Origin: Fimbriimonadaceae bacterium
GTDB lineage: Bacteria; Armatimonadota; Fimbriimonadia; Fimbriimonadales; Fimbriimonadaceae
Length of the DNA stretch: 64,000 nucleotides
Assembly (NCBI GenBank): GCA_023957775.1
Contig: JAMLGR010000017.1
Location: 31,824-95,823 of the forward strand
Direction: 5' to 3'
A program made the position numbers and the translations under genes. Shown here in pieces: positions 1 through 7,824 of the stretch. Numbering within the stretch: position 1 is the stretch's first letter; every line of letters starts with the position of its first letter. Below the pieces are notes generated by a model that was not told the DNA's origin, ran no database searches, and saw only the letters and a program-made list of their open reading frames with translations.

Positions 1-312
1 CCGCGCCGGCGGTTCGGCATCGAACATCGCCCCATAAACCTCGTTCACGACGCCGAAGTGGTCCATGGAGCTGAGATAGATCGTCGTCTTCACCAAGTTC
101 TGGGGTCCCAAGCCGGCCTGCTGGAGCACGGCCTTGAGGTTCTGTACGACCTGATGCGCCTGGTCGCGCACCTCGCCCTCGACCAGCGACCCGTCCGCGC
201 GCAACGGGATCTGGCCGCTGAGAAACAGGAACCTGCCTTCGGCGGCGACCGCCTGGCTGTAAGGCCCAATCGCCGCCGGGGCGTTGGGGGTGGAGACGGT
301 CGAGCGCTGCAT
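1..312 (-). CDS. ridA: RidA family enamine/imine deaminase (3' end cut by window edge)
   Basis: The gene runs off the left edge; 104 codons are visible from the ATG at 312, out of about 125-130 usual for the family. RidA/YjgF proteins hydrolyse reactive enamine and imine intermediates made by PLP enzymes, in the cytoplasm, usually as trimers. The N-terminal hallmark [14 protein letters not shown] and the following LFLSGQIPL are both present, and the helix-strand continuation ([27 protein letters not shown]) fits the fold. The active-site arginine of the family would lie in the missing C-terminus, so catalytic competence cannot be judged. It is divergent from the pseudopilin gene to its right. 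Confidence 0.93.
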   Translation of the reverse strand, partial: MQRSTVSTPNAPAAIGPYSQAVAAEGRFLFLSGQIPLRADGSLVEGEVRDQAHQVVQNLKAVLQQAGLGPQNLVKTTIYLSSMDHFGVVNEVYGAMFDAEPPAR

Positions 313-391
313 GCGCGAAGGTTACCACCAGGTCGAAATGCCTGGGCTGCGCCATCGAACCTCCGCCAGGTGTTCGTTGGCGCCGGATTCG

Positions 392-400
392 TGTTATCCT
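392..400 (+). promoter_or_regulatory. Possible extended -10 promoter for the pseudopilin gene
   Basis: TGTTATCCT resembles an extended -10 (TG-n-TATAAT). It lies about 55 nt before the ATG at 455, leaving room for a leader. No convincing -35 is visible. Weak assignment. Confidence 0.35.
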
Positions 401-454
401 GTAAGGGATCCTCGACGGGTCAAACCGCAATCATCCTGTTTTGAGGGGGTTTTG

Positions 455-1261
455 ATGAAAAAAAGAGTTGCATTCACGCTCATTGAGTTGTTGGTGGTGA
501 TCGCGATCATCGCGATCCTCGCTGCGATCCTGTTCCCTGTGTTCGCGCAGGCGAAAGCCGCCGCGAAGAAGATCACGTGCGTTTCGAACCACAAGCAAAT
601 CTTGCTGGCGACGCAGATGTACCTGACCGACTTCGATGACAAGTTCCATCGAATTCGCAACGGCGCGTTTAATTCGGCCTGTTCGAACGACATCACGTGC
701 GACCAGGTGATCGGCGCCGAAGACATGCTGATGCCGTACATAAAGAACCAGGGCATTTGGAAGTGCCCGAGCGATCCGGTCGTCCGCGACGACTGCACGG
801 GTCCTGGCGGCACGTGGTTCGATATCAGCTACTCGTTTACGCACCACCAGGGTGGAACCTACGAGGACACCGATACGTTCGGCACGTGCGCGTACTACGA
901 GACCGAGGATTCGGTCAACGGTTCGCAGATGGGCGCCCCTGCGGGGACGATCATCATGTACGAGCTGTGGACTTCGATCTCCTACGGTCGGTACCAATCC
1001 TATTGGCGCTGGAACAACCGAGACATCGCCAACCCGGCATGGCCCGACTATCCGCAGTACATCACCATCAACTGGTGTGGACAGAGCAACGAGAAGATCA
1101 CGATGGGGATCCACCAAAGCCAGATGAACTTTGGTTTTGCGGACGGCCACGTGAAGTCCCTCAAGCGCACGAGCATCATGCAGTGGCCGTGGGATGCCGC
1201 CGCCATCGCTGCGGGCGCGAAGAACCTCATCCACTTCAGCGACCGGTTCCAGAAGAGCTAG
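455..1261 (+). CDS. Type IV pilin-like (type II secretion) pseudopilin with prepilin N-terminus
   Basis: 268 residues. The start at 455 is chosen because it puts the prepilin leader at the N-terminus: [18 protein letters not shown], with the processing site before the Phe and Glu at +5, followed by a hydrophobic helix to about residue 25. A purine-rich GAGGGGG sits 5-11 nt upstream. The rest is a globular exported domain with paired cysteines and a C-terminal [11 protein letters not shown] motif, typical of the large pseudopilin families of Armatimonadota and Planctomycetota. The protein should be processed and N-methylated by a prepilin peptidase and assembled at the inner membrane; its cargo or filament is unknown. 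A small membrane protein follows 10 nt downstream. A paralogue lies at 28528. Confidence 0.9.
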   Translation: MKKRVAFTLIELLVVIAIIAILAAILFPVFAQAKAAAKKITCVSNHKQILLATQMYLTDFDDKFHRIRNGAFNSACSNDITCDQVIGAEDMLMPYIKNQGIWKCPSDPVVRDDCTGPGGTWFDISYSFTHHQGGTYEDTDTFGTCAYYETEDSVNGSQMGAPAGTIIMYELWTSISYGRYQSYWRWNNRDIANPAWPDYPQYITINWCGQSNEKITMGIHQSQMNFGFADGHVKSLKRTSIMQWPWDAAAIAAGAKNLIHFSDRFQKS

Positions 1262-1271
1262 GCAGGTTCAA

Positions 1272-1541
1272 TTGAACGACGACAGCAAGAAGCTCACCTG
1301 GACCATCATCGCCGCGATCGCCGTTCTCGTCGCGGGGTTCTCGATCTACCGATCGTTTGCCCCTCCGGCTGAGGAGAGCATTGGCACGCTGGACATCCAA
1401 AAGGAGGGTGCGCCGAGAGGCGCGACCCGCGGACCCACCGATTTGCCGAAGGAGCCTGCGAAGCAGGCCCAGACGACAAATCCCGACGCCGGGGATATCC
1501 TCAGCGGAGCTCCACCGGACGCCATTCCCCCCGGGGGATAG
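1272..1541 (+). CDS. Small single-pass membrane protein downstream of pseudopilin
   Basis: 89 residues from a TTG start at 1272; no ATG is available and the frame before this point overlaps the pseudopilin. One predicted membrane helix covers residues 8-27 (LTWTIIAAIAVLVAGFSI). It is followed by a charged, Gly/Pro-rich, probably disordered tail ending DAIPPGG. It is only 10 nt after the pseudopilin and before a strong terminator, so the two genes form one transcript. I do not recognise a family; an accessory role with the pseudopilin is inference from position. Confidence 0.6.
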   Translation: MNDDSKKLTWTIIAAIAVLVAGFSIYRSFAPPAEESIGTLDIQKEGAPRGATRGPTDLPKEPAKQAQTTNPDAGDILSGAPPDAIPPGG

Positions 1542-1552
1542 GCTTTCGAGGG

Positions 1553-1584
1553 AAGGCGGCGCCTCTTCGGGCGCCGCCTTTTTT
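1553..1584 (+). terminator. Rho-independent terminator of the pseudopilin operon
   Basis: Perfect 11-bp stem AAGGCGGCGCC / GGCGCCGCCTT with a 6-nt loop, followed by six T. It lies 12 nt after the small membrane protein and before pgk. Confidence 0.92.
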
Positions 1585-1628
1585 GTTGCTTTCGCACCCG
1601 CCGTCCAAGCGGGTAACTTCAGCACGCG

Positions 1629-2804
1629 ATGGCATTCCACAAACTCTCCGTCTCCGACATGGATGTCACCGGCAAGCGAGTGCTGGTGCGGTGTGATTTC
1701 AACGTTCCGCTCCAAGACGGTGCGATTACCGACGATCGTCGGATCGTCGAAGCGCTCCCCACCATCCGCTATCTGCTGGGGCGTGACGCGTCCGTGATCC
1801 TGTGCAGTCATCTGGGCCGCCCGAAGGGCGTGACACCCGCCCTCTCGCTGGCCCCCGTCGCCGAACGCCTCGGCGAGCTGTTAGGGCAGCCCGTCCCGCT
1901 GCTTCCCGACTGCGTCGGTCCCGATGTGGAAGAGGCTTGTCTCGAACTGCATCCCCGCCAGATCGTGCTTCTTGAGAATCTTCGCTTCCATCCCGAGGAG
2001 GAACAGAACGACCCCGCCTTCGCGGCCCAACTTGCCAAGCCGGCCCAGGCGTATGTGAACGACGCGTTCGGAACCGCCCATCGGGCCCATGCATCGACCG
2101 AAGGCGTCGCCCACCTGCTGCCAGGCGCCGCGGGCTTTCTCGTCCAGAAGGAGATCGACTTCCTTGGCACCGCCCTCGAGTCGCCGGGGCACCCGTTCGT
2201 CGCCGTTCTGGGGGGAGCCAAGGTCAAGGACAAGATCGCGGTCATCGATGCCCTTCTCCCCAAGGTGGATCGACTGATCATCGGGGGCGGGATGGCCTTC
2301 ACCTTCCTCAAAGCCCAGGGCTTCGAAATCGGCAAGTCCCTGCTGGACGAATCGCATCTGGAGTACGCCGCGGCGACGCTCAAGGCCCATGGCGACAAGC
2401 TGATGCTGCCCACCGATGTCGTCGCCACCGGGGAGTTGGCTCCCGATGCGCCCCACCACGTGGTCGCGGCGGACTCGATCCCGGCCGACGAACTGGGCGC
2501 CGACATCGGACCAGCGAGCACCGAAGCGTTCGCGGAGGTCATCCGCTCGGCACAGACCGTGGTGTGGAACGGTCCGATGGGAGTGTTCGAAATGGCGGCC
2601 TTTGCCCATGGGACGCGCGGCGTGGCCAAGGCGATGGCGGAGTGCTCCGGCACCACGATCGTGGGAGGCGGAGATTCGGCGGCTGCGATCGAGCAGTTCG
2701 GATTCGCCGACCGCGTCAGCCACGTGAGCACCGGAGGCGGCGCGAGTCTGGAGTTTCTCGAGGGCAAGGTCCTTCCGGGCATCGCGGCCCTTCAAGACGC
2801 CTGA
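1629..2804 (+). CDS. pgk: Phosphoglycerate kinase
   Basis: 391 residues, normal length. It catalyses ATP formation from 1,3-bisphosphoglycerate and ADP in glycolysis, and the reverse in gluconeogenesis. Visible signatures: RVLVRCDFNVPL near the N-terminus (substrate loop), HLGRPKG, GTAHRAHAST, GGAKVKDKI at the hinge, GGGMAFTFLKAQG in the nucleotide domain and the C-terminal GGGDSAAAIEQFG phosphate loop. It is transcribed after the terminator at 1553-1584, so it needs its own promoter; TAACTT at 1614-1619, nine nt before the ATG, is a candidate -10. Usual partners gap and tpiA are not adjacent. Confidence 0.98.
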   Translation: MAFHKLSVSDMDVTGKRVLVRCDFNVPLQDGAITDDRRIVEALPTIRYLLGRDASVILCSHLGRPKGVTPALSLAPVAERLGELLGQPVPLLPDCVGPDVEEACLELHPRQIVLLENLRFHPEEEQNDPAFAAQLAKPAQAYVNDAFGTAHRAHASTEGVAHLLPGAAGFLVQKEIDFLGTALESPGHPFVAVLGGAKVKDKIAVIDALLPKVDRLIIGGGMAFTFLKAQGFEIGKSLLDESHLEYAAATLKAHGDKLMLPTDVVATGELAPDAPHHVVAADSIPADELGADIGPASTEAFAEVIRSAQTVVWNGPMGVFEMAAFAHGTRGVAKAMAECSGTTIVGGGDSAAAIEQFGFADRVSHVSTGGGASLEFLEGKVLPGIAALQDA

Positions 2805-2811
2805 AGGACCT

Positions 2812-2817
2812 CATAAT
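2812..2817 (+). promoter_or_regulatory. Candidate -10 element (CATAAT), 6 nt before start codon
   Basis: CATAAT followed by six nt and the ATG at 2824. Transcription would begin at or next to the start codon, giving a leaderless mRNA. It lies in the 19-nt gap after pgk, so read-through from pgk is also possible. Confidence 0.5.
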
Positions 2818-2823
2818 GGGGTC

Positions 2824-3315
2824 ATGAGAACCTACGCAGCGCCGTGGGGTTGGCCGCTGATCGTCATCTCGGCGCTCAGCACGCTGGTGTTCCTTGGCGG
2901 GACGGTGCTCGTCTCGGTCGCGCCGCTCCATGGCGGGCAGTACGTGATTGCCGCATGCCTTCTGGCGACGCTCTTCGGGTCGCTTCTGTTCACCATTCGA
3001 GGCTACAGCTTGGAGTCGGGTCGGCTGTTCATCCACCGGCTCCTGTGGCGGACGGAAATCGGCCTTCAGGGCCTGAAGGAGGTGGTCGCCGATCCCAACG
3101 CCATGCGCGGAAGCATCCGCTCGTTCGGCAACGGAGGGCTCTTCTCGATCTCGGGCTACTTCTGGAGTCGGTCCCAGGGATCCTTCCGAGCTTGGGTCAC
3201 CGACATGCACAAGACCGTGATCCTGCGGTTCGAGGATCGGACGCTCGTGCTTTCGCCCGCCGAGCCCGAACGATTTGCGGAGGATCTCCGCAAGGCGCGC
3301 CACCTCGACGGGTAG
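2824..3315 (+). CDS. Membrane protein with bacterial PH-like domain
   Basis: 163 residues. Two adjacent hydrophobic helices at about residues 9-30 and 38-58, then a soluble beta-rich domain of about 100 residues (SLESGRLFIHRLLWRTEI, TVILRFEDRTLVLSPAEPE). Two helices followed by a strand-rich module ending with an alpha helix is the layout of bacterial PH-domain membrane proteins. Function is unknown; these modules are thought to act as scaffolds at the membrane. It sits 19 nt after pgk and converges on the EVE gene, with 3 nt between the stops. Confidence 0.65.
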   Translation: MRTYAAPWGWPLIVISALSTLVFLGGTVLVSVAPLHGGQYVIAACLLATLFGSLLFTIRGYSLESGRLFIHRLLWRTEIGLQGLKEVVADPNAMRGSIRSFGNGGLFSISGYFWSRSQGSFRAWVTDMHKTVILRFEDRTLVLSPAEPERFAEDLRKARHLDG

Positions 3316-3318
3316 CTC

Positions 3319-3777
3319 CTACTTCTCCCCCAGCTTCAGGACGATCTGCCACTCCTTCTCGGTCACCGGCAGAACGCTCAGACGCTGGCCCTTGCGGATC
3401 ACCAGCATCTCCTCGAGTCCGGGCGTCTCACGGAGCTCCGCAAGCGAAACCACGCGGTTGAGTTTGGAGAGGAATTTCACGTCCCGCACCAACCAACGGG
3501 GGTTGTCTTTCGGGCTCTTGGGGTCGAAGTAGTGGCTGGACTCATCGAACTGTGTGGGATCGGGGTACGCCTCGCTCACTATCTCCATGGTGCCAACCAC
3601 GCCGCTTGGATTCGAGTTCGAGTGGTAGAAGAACGCCTTGTCTCCGATCTTCATGGCGTCCCTGAAGTAGTTGCGAACGGTGTAGTTGCGGCAACCCTCC
3701 CACATGTTCACGCCCTCCTTCTCGAGGTCGTCGATGCCGTACGTCTCCGGCTCGGACTTCATCAGCCAATAGCCCAT
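3319..3777 (-). CDS. EVE domain protein
   Basis: 152 residues from the ATG at 3777, chosen because homologues start with the motif seen here, MGYWLMKSEPETYGIDDLE. EVE domains share the PUA fold and are thought to bind modified nucleic-acid bases. Family blocks visible: VNMWEGCRNYTVRNYFRDAM, KAFFYHSNSNPSGVVG, NPRWLVRDVKFLSKL. The protein is a single EVE domain of normal length. A possible -10 (TATCCT) ends 6 nt before the start, so the message may be leaderless. Target and physiological role are unknown. Confidence 0.9.
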   Translation of the reverse strand: MGYWLMKSEPETYGIDDLEKEGVNMWEGCRNYTVRNYFRDAMKIGDKAFFYHSNSNPSGVVGTMEIVSEAYPDPTQFDESSHYFDPKSPKDNPRWLVRDVKFLSKLNRVVSLAELRETPGLEEMLVIRKGQRLSVLPVTEKEWQIVLKLGEK

Positions 3778-3783
3778 GGGGGA

Positions 3784-3789
3784 AGGATA
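3784..3789 (-). promoter_or_regulatory. Candidate -10 element (TATCCT), 6 nt before EVE start
   Basis: On the minus strand TATCCT is followed by TCCCCC and the ATG at 3777. Only the EVE gene can use it. No clear -35. Confidence 0.55.
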
Positions 3790-3841
3790 CCGTCGGAGAG
3801 TCGGCGGGTGGCCGAAGCCACCCCGCCGTTCACCAAAGCCT

Positions 3842-4022
3842 GGTGCCACGCCCGCTGGACGGGCGTGCCCAAGCTACACGCAGACCCGGGTGCCACGCCC
3901 GCTGGACGAGCGTGCCCAAGCTACACGCAGACCCGGGTGCCACGCCCGCTGGACGGGCGTGCCCAAACTACACGCAGACACGGGTGCCACGCCCGCTGGA
4001 CGGGCGTGCCCAAGCTACACGC
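3842..4022. repeat. Four tandem copies of a 47-bp palindrome-containing repeat
   Basis: Units start at 3842, 3889, 3936 and 3983 with exact 47-bp spacing; the last is cut after 40 bp. Each contains the palindrome CACGCCCG-n5-CGGGCGTG followed by CCAAGCTACACGCAGAC. Copies differ at only a few bases. The stop codon of the DUF4097 gene (4015-4017) lies inside the last copy. The same palindrome recurs at 12058, 20609, 40997 and 63446. There are no spacers, so it is not a CRISPR array. Confidence 0.95.
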
Positions 4023-5232
4023 CGTTCGGGCCGGAGTCGCGCAGCTTCAGCGAAATGTCGCCGCTGACCGCGCTTGCGTCGAGCGTGCCGCCCCCCTCGC
4101 CGAGATGGCCGGTGATCCGACCTTCGGACCGGGCCTCGTCCTCAAGCTCCAGCTCGCAGGTCACCGCTCCGCGCAGGGTGGACAGGGCGACGCGGCAGTC
4201 CGAGCCGTCCATCACGCTCAGGTCGACCGACCCGTTCACCGTCCGCACGTTGAGGCTGCCTGTGATGGCCTCCGGCATATCGGCGCGCACGTCTCCCGAG
4301 ACCGTCTCGACGGAGATCGTCTTGCCCGAGCAGTTCTCGAGCAGGACGTCGCCGCTCGCGGTGCGGGCATTCAGGTTGCCTTTCAGTCCGCGCAGTTTCA
4401 GATCGCCCGACTTGTTCTCGACCACGAGGCCGCTGGTGGTGGACTCCTCGATGAGCAGGTCGCCGCTCTGAGAGGTCACCTCGATGGTCCCATTCAGCCC
4501 TCGCAGATGGATGTCGCCCGACCGGTTGATCACGCGGCAGCCCGCACTCGTGTCCAGAATGCTCACATCACCGGCTTCGGCGTGTACCGAGAGTGCCACT
4601 CCGTTGGGAAGTTGGACCTCCAGGTCCACGCTCAGGCCGGACACGTCGGGCTGGCGAATGAGGATCTGGCTGTCGCTCTCCTCGAGGATGAGGGTGTACT
4701 CCTCGGCCTTGACGCGCGCCTCGTCGGGATCGTTGCCCCGGACGTGCGCCTTGGCCGTGACCGAGCCCGCGTCGAATCCCCCGACGACCTTGATGTCGCC
4801 GCGCGCGTTCTCGATGCGCAACGACTTGCCCTCCGATACCTGAAGGGGCATCGTGAGCTCCTTGGTCTCGACGGCACTGAACCATGGCCAGCCGAACTGG
4901 CCCTTCTTGATCTGTTCGACGCCGATCCGGAGCCCTTCGAGGCCCTTCTTGGCCGAACTGCGAACCTGCTTGGACACCTCGTTCCAGTTCACGGAGTCGG
5001 TGGCTTCGCGGCCGAGCTTGTCGATCGCGTCGACGAGGTTCTTGAACGGATCCTTCATGCCTGCCGTCGCCTCGGGCGGCGGCGGTGGGGGCGTGGCGCC
5101 CGCGGCCTCCTCGGCCTCGGCACCCTCCGAGCTCTCGGCGCTTAGGAAAGCGTCGATCAACTCGGCGCCATCTTCTGCGCTCAACTTCCCTTCTTGGACC
5201 AACTTCATGATCCTGCGGACTTCTTCCTTCAC
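4015..5232 (-). CDS. DUF4097 family beta-helix repeat protein with SHOCT-like N-terminus
   Basis: 405 residues from a GTG that overlaps the stop of the DUF2089 gene (GTGA), so translation is probably coupled. Residues 1-33 form a helical hairpin of SHOCT-like type (VQEGKLSAEDGAELIDAFL). A Pro/Ala linker follows to about residue 60, then a short amphipathic part. From about residue 115 to the end there are repeated strands of about 20 residues marked by GDIKVVGG, GDVSILDT, GDIHLRG, GDLLIEES, GDLKLRG, GDVLLENC, GDVRADM and GDISLKL, the pattern of DUF4097 beta-helices. There is no signal peptide or membrane helix. Related N-terminal-helix plus DUF4097 proteins in Firmicutes take part in envelope stress sensing; that role here is inference. 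The C-terminus runs into the 47-bp repeat array. Confidence 0.85.
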   Translation of the reverse strand: MKEEVRRIMKLVQEGKLSAEDGAELIDAFLSAESSEGAEAEEAAGATPPPPPPEATAGMKDPFKNLVDAIDKLGREATDSVNWNEVSKQVRSSAKKGLEGLRIGVEQIKKGQFGWPWFSAVETKELTMPLQVSEGKSLRIENARGDIKVVGGFDAGSVTAKAHVRGNDPDEARVKAEEYTLILEESDSQILIRQPDVSGLSVDLEVQLPNGVALSVHAEAGDVSILDTSAGCRVINRSGDIHLRGLNGTIEVTSQSGDLLIEESTTSGLVVENKSGDLKLRGLKGNLNARTASGDVLLENCSGKTISVETVSGDVRADMPEAITGSLNVRTVNGSVDLSVMDGSDCRVALSTLRGAVTCELELEDEARSEGRITGHLGEGGGTLDASAVSGDISLKLRDSGPNGV

Positions 5233-5633
5233 TTCGCGTTGCCTCCCTTGAGCTTGCTCTTGGCCTCCGCGGCGCTGATTTCGCCGCGTTCCAACTGGTC
5301 GAGAATCTTCTGACGATCGCTGCTTTTGGTCTTCCGGGCGGCGGTCTCTTTCACCGGAGCCAGGTCGAGCGCTTCAAGCAAGGCGTCGAGCCGGCTTCGC
5401 AGCGTGGGATAGCTCATCCCAAGCTCCCCCTCCATGGTGCTCAGCACGCCTCGGCACCGCAGGAACGTCTCGAGAAAGTGCGCCTGCTCGGCATCGAGCC
5501 TCGCATAGCGCGGAATGTCGAACGTGCCCCGGATCGTCACGCCGCTTTCCGGCGCGGTGAGCTCGCTGATGACCAGCGGTCCGCCCGAAACGGGATCGCA
5601 CGCGGGAATCGCATGGTGTTTTTCTTTGCTCAT
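5229..5633 (-). CDS. DUF2089 family protein (putative regulator)
   Basis: 134 residues from the ATG at 5633; a TTG nine nt upstream is also possible. The core RGTFDIPRYARLDAEQAHFL and the helix pair GELGMSYPTLRSRLDALLEA match DUF2089 proteins, which look like small DNA-binding regulators. The N-terminal zinc-ribbon cysteines usual in the family are mostly missing (ACDPVSGGPL keeps one). The C-terminus, QKILDQLERGEISAAEAKSK, is a SHOCT-like hairpin very similar to the N-terminus of the following DUF4097 protein. First gene of a two-gene operon; a -10 (TAGTAT) ends 8 nt before the ATG. Confidence 0.85.
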   Translation of the reverse strand: MSKEKHHAIPACDPVSGGPLVISELTAPESGVTIRGTFDIPRYARLDAEQAHFLETFLRCRGVLSTMEGELGMSYPTLRSRLDALLEALDLAPVKETAARKTKSSDRQKILDQLERGEISAAEAKSKLKGGNAK

Positions 5634-5641
5634 ACTGCCCA

Positions 5642-5647
5642 ATACTA
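5642..5647 (-). promoter_or_regulatory. Candidate -10 element (TAGTAT) for the DUF2089-DUF4097 operon
   Basis: On the minus strand TAGTAT, then TGGGCAGT, then the ATG at 5633. Transcription would start at about the A of the ATG. TTGCAA 20 nt upstream could be a poorly spaced -35. The rest of the 5643-5830 gap shows nothing recognisable. Confidence 0.55.
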
Positions 5648-5830
5648 CCGAATTGTTGAATGCTTAGTTGCAAATATTGCCATTTTGCCCATGGACGGCT
5701 TAGAATTCTTGCGAACGGTTGCCCGGGACCAACACATTGGTAGGGAGATCCTGGCGATGTTGACCCTTGCGCTGAAATGTATGCGCGGAGTTCGTTCAGG
5801 CAACTGGGTTTGCGAGGTAAGGTGCCTGAC

Positions 5831-6520
5831 TCACGTCCGGTTGGTTGAGGTCCCCGACTGCGCCCGCATGAGATCAAGCGCGTATCGAGCATTTGCTCTG
5901 ACGCGGGCGTCCTTAGATTTCAGCGAAGCCTGCAGCGTCGGCAGAGCAGAGTCGCCGATCTTGACGAGGGACTTAGCCGCCTGTTGGCCGACCGACTCGA
6001 TGATCGCAGGCACGGAAAACTCCTCTCCCGATCCCTTCGAGAGAAGGTTCGCCAGCGCAGTGATTGATCGCGGGTCGTCGAACTCACCCAGGGCCGAAAC
6101 AAACCAGCCTTTCGCACCCACTTCCGTTCGAACGGCCTCGCACAACGGCTCGATGGCTCGTTTGTCGCCGATCTCACCCAACAAGTCGGCACAGTGGGCT
6201 CGGCGGTAGATGTTCTCATCCTTGAGGCCAGCGATCAAATGGGGAACGGCTCTTCGACCATATGCCCGAAGTTGGGGATACGCGTCGTCGGCCGAGGATT
6301 TCGGAAATGGCATGCAGTAAGGGGCATGGAGTCCGCCCACAGGGACGCCGAGATCGGCTATCAACGCTGCAATCTCCTGACTCTCATCGCGCTCCGCCAA
6401 GGGTGGCGGCCCTTCATGCGTTCGTTCAATGGCCGCTTGAGGATGGTCTTCAAACAAGATGAAGAGTGCAAGGACGCCGACTGGTATCCACCAGAATCTG
6501 ACGGCCCCGCGCGTCCTCAC
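5831..6520 (-). CDS. HEAT-repeat protein with N-terminal membrane anchor
   Basis: 229 residues from a GTG at 6520, preferred because GGGAG lies 5 nt upstream; upstream TTG and GTG codons in frame would add up to 11 residues. A membrane helix at about residues 8-25 (FWWIPVGVLALFILF) is followed by a charged stretch. HEAT-like helical repeats follow: AYGRRAVPHLIAGLKDENIY, RRAHCADLLGEIGDKRAIEP, EFDDPRSITALANLLSKGSG, VKIGDSALPTLQASLKSKDA. Such repeats mediate protein-protein binding. The partner is unknown. It lies 62 nt downstream of the MFS gene on the same strand and may be co-transcribed. Confidence 0.75.
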   Translation of the reverse strand: MRTRGAVRFWWIPVGVLALFILFEDHPQAAIERTHEGPPPLAERDESQEIAALIADLGVPVGGLHAPYCMPFPKSSADDAYPQLRAYGRRAVPHLIAGLKDENIYRRAHCADLLGEIGDKRAIEPLCEAVRTEVGAKGWFVSALGEFDDPRSITALANLLSKGSGEEFSVPAIIESVGQQAAKSLVKIGDSALPTLQASLKSKDARVRANARYALDLMRAQSGTSTNRT

Positions 6521-6582
6521 CCCGACTCCCGTCGGCCTCCAATCCACATCCAATCAGACGCTCTTTCTTCGCGCGGAGTTGC

Positions 6583-7824
6583 TCAGGAGGGCACAACCTC
6601 ATGCGGCCCTTCTGGCATCGCCAGCGAGACGGCGAGGCCCGGCACGTAGAGGAATCCCAGCCACCAGATGGCCATTCCGGGGCCGCCCGCCTTGGCTGTG
6701 ATCCAGCCGCCCAGGAGCGTGCCGGCGGCGGCGGCGAGCCTGCCGAAGTTGTACGAGAAGCCTGATCCGGTGGTGCGAAGCAACGTTGGAAAGAGGGGTG
6801 GAATGTAGAGGGGGAAGATCGCGAACAACCCGGCGCTGAAGAACATGGCGGCATTGAAGATCCACTTCGTGGTCTCCAGGTCGTGCGCTTCCCTGAATCC
6901 GAGGAGGAACATCGCCCCCGAGGCAAGCATCAGGGCTGCGAAGGCTCTTCGGTTGCCCACGGCCCGGGCCAGGTACGTAGCGAGGAAGTTCCCCACGATG
7001 TTCCACAGGGAGTAGACCACCACCACGTTGCGCACCAGCGCGGCCTTGTCGGGCGGGGCGAGGGCCGCCACTTCGGGAAGCCCGATCAGGAGCTGGACGC
7101 TGAAGAAGATGAATCCCCACACCGTGGTGAGGGCGATGCTGGTGAGCGCCAGGGTCTTCAGGGTTGTGGCCCGCACTTCGGGTCCGAACAGCTCTCCGAT
7201 CCGGGGCATCGTCCGCGTGTGCCGCTCCCTCTCCCACTCCTCTGGTTCCGGGACGGCCTTGCGGATCCAAACGGTCATGAGGGCTGGCACGATACCCACG
7301 AGGAAGACGAATTTGGGCGGCAGCGAGCCCAGGGCTCCGACGGTGATGGCGGCGAGGATGATGCCGACCATGTAGCCGCTCTGAAGCGTGGCGCTCGCCC
7401 ACGAGCGGTGCTTGACGCCCAGCGTCTCGCTCACCAGAGCCGAGCCCGCCGCCCACTCGCCCCCGATGCCCAGGGCCGCGACAAATCGGAAGATCAGCAG
7501 GTGCCACCACGTCTGCGCGAAGAACGAAAGCCCGGTGAACACCGCGTAGGTGAGAATCGTGAGCGTGAGGGTTCGCGTCCGCCCGATCTTGTCCCCCATC
7601 CGCCCAAAGAACGCCCCTCCGAGGGCCCACCCCACCAGGAACGCTCCTTGGATCCACGCCGCGTGCTGCTGGACGTCTCCCGCCGCCGCCCCCGGCATGA
7701 GGGTGGTGACGAAGGAGATGGCCACCAGGGCGTAGAGGTAGCCATCGAGTCCATCGAAGCACCAGCCCAACCAAGCGGCCACAAACGCCCGCCACTGGCT
7801 AGCCGTCATGCGGTCCGAAGCCAT
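6583..7824 (-). CDS. MFS transporter (metabolite:H+ symporter type)
   Basis: 413 residues with about twelve hydrophobic helices. The loop after helix 2 carries the MFS signature in the form FFGRMGDKIGRTRTLTL, and a related motif recurs in the second half. The N-terminus (QWRAFVAAWLGWCFDGLDGY) resembles aromatic-acid, sialate and sugar-acid proton symporters, where the helix-1 Asp-x-x-Asp takes part in proton coupling. Substrate cannot be read from sequence. The start overlaps the end of the upstream secreted protein by 19 nt. A second Met at 7809 is also possible. CAAACCACAAACC heptads lie about 35 nt upstream, inside the upstream gene. Confidence 0.88.
   Translation of the reverse strand: MASDRMTASQWRAFVAAWLGWCFDGLDGYLYALVAISFVTTLMPGAAAGDVQQHAAWIQGAFLVGWALGGAFFGRMGDKIGRTRTLTLTILTYAVFTGLSFFAQTWWHLLIFRFVAALGIGGEWAAGSALVSETLGVKHRSWASATLQSGYMVGIILAAITVGALGSLPPKFVFLVGIVPALMTVWIRKAVPEPEEWERERHTRTMPRIGELFGPEVRATTLKTLALTSIALTTVWGFIFFSVQLLIGLPEVAALAPPDKAALVRNVVVVYSLWNIVGNFLATYLARAVGNRRAFAALMLASGAMFLLGFREAHDLETTKWIFNAAMFFSAGLFAIFPLYIPPLFPTLLRTTGSGFSYNFGRLAAAAGTLLGGWITAKAGGPGMAIWWLGFLYVPGLAVSLAMPEGPHEVVPS

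Noticed and set aside
3842..4022. CRISPR array
   Set aside because: The 47-bp units are contiguous with no variable spacers, the repeat is an imperfect hairpin used elsewhere as a solo element, and there are no cas genes.
5643..5830. tRNA or small RNA gene between the HEAT and DUF2089 genes
   Set aside because: No cloverleaf, T-loop or terminator pattern could be found by reading either strand.
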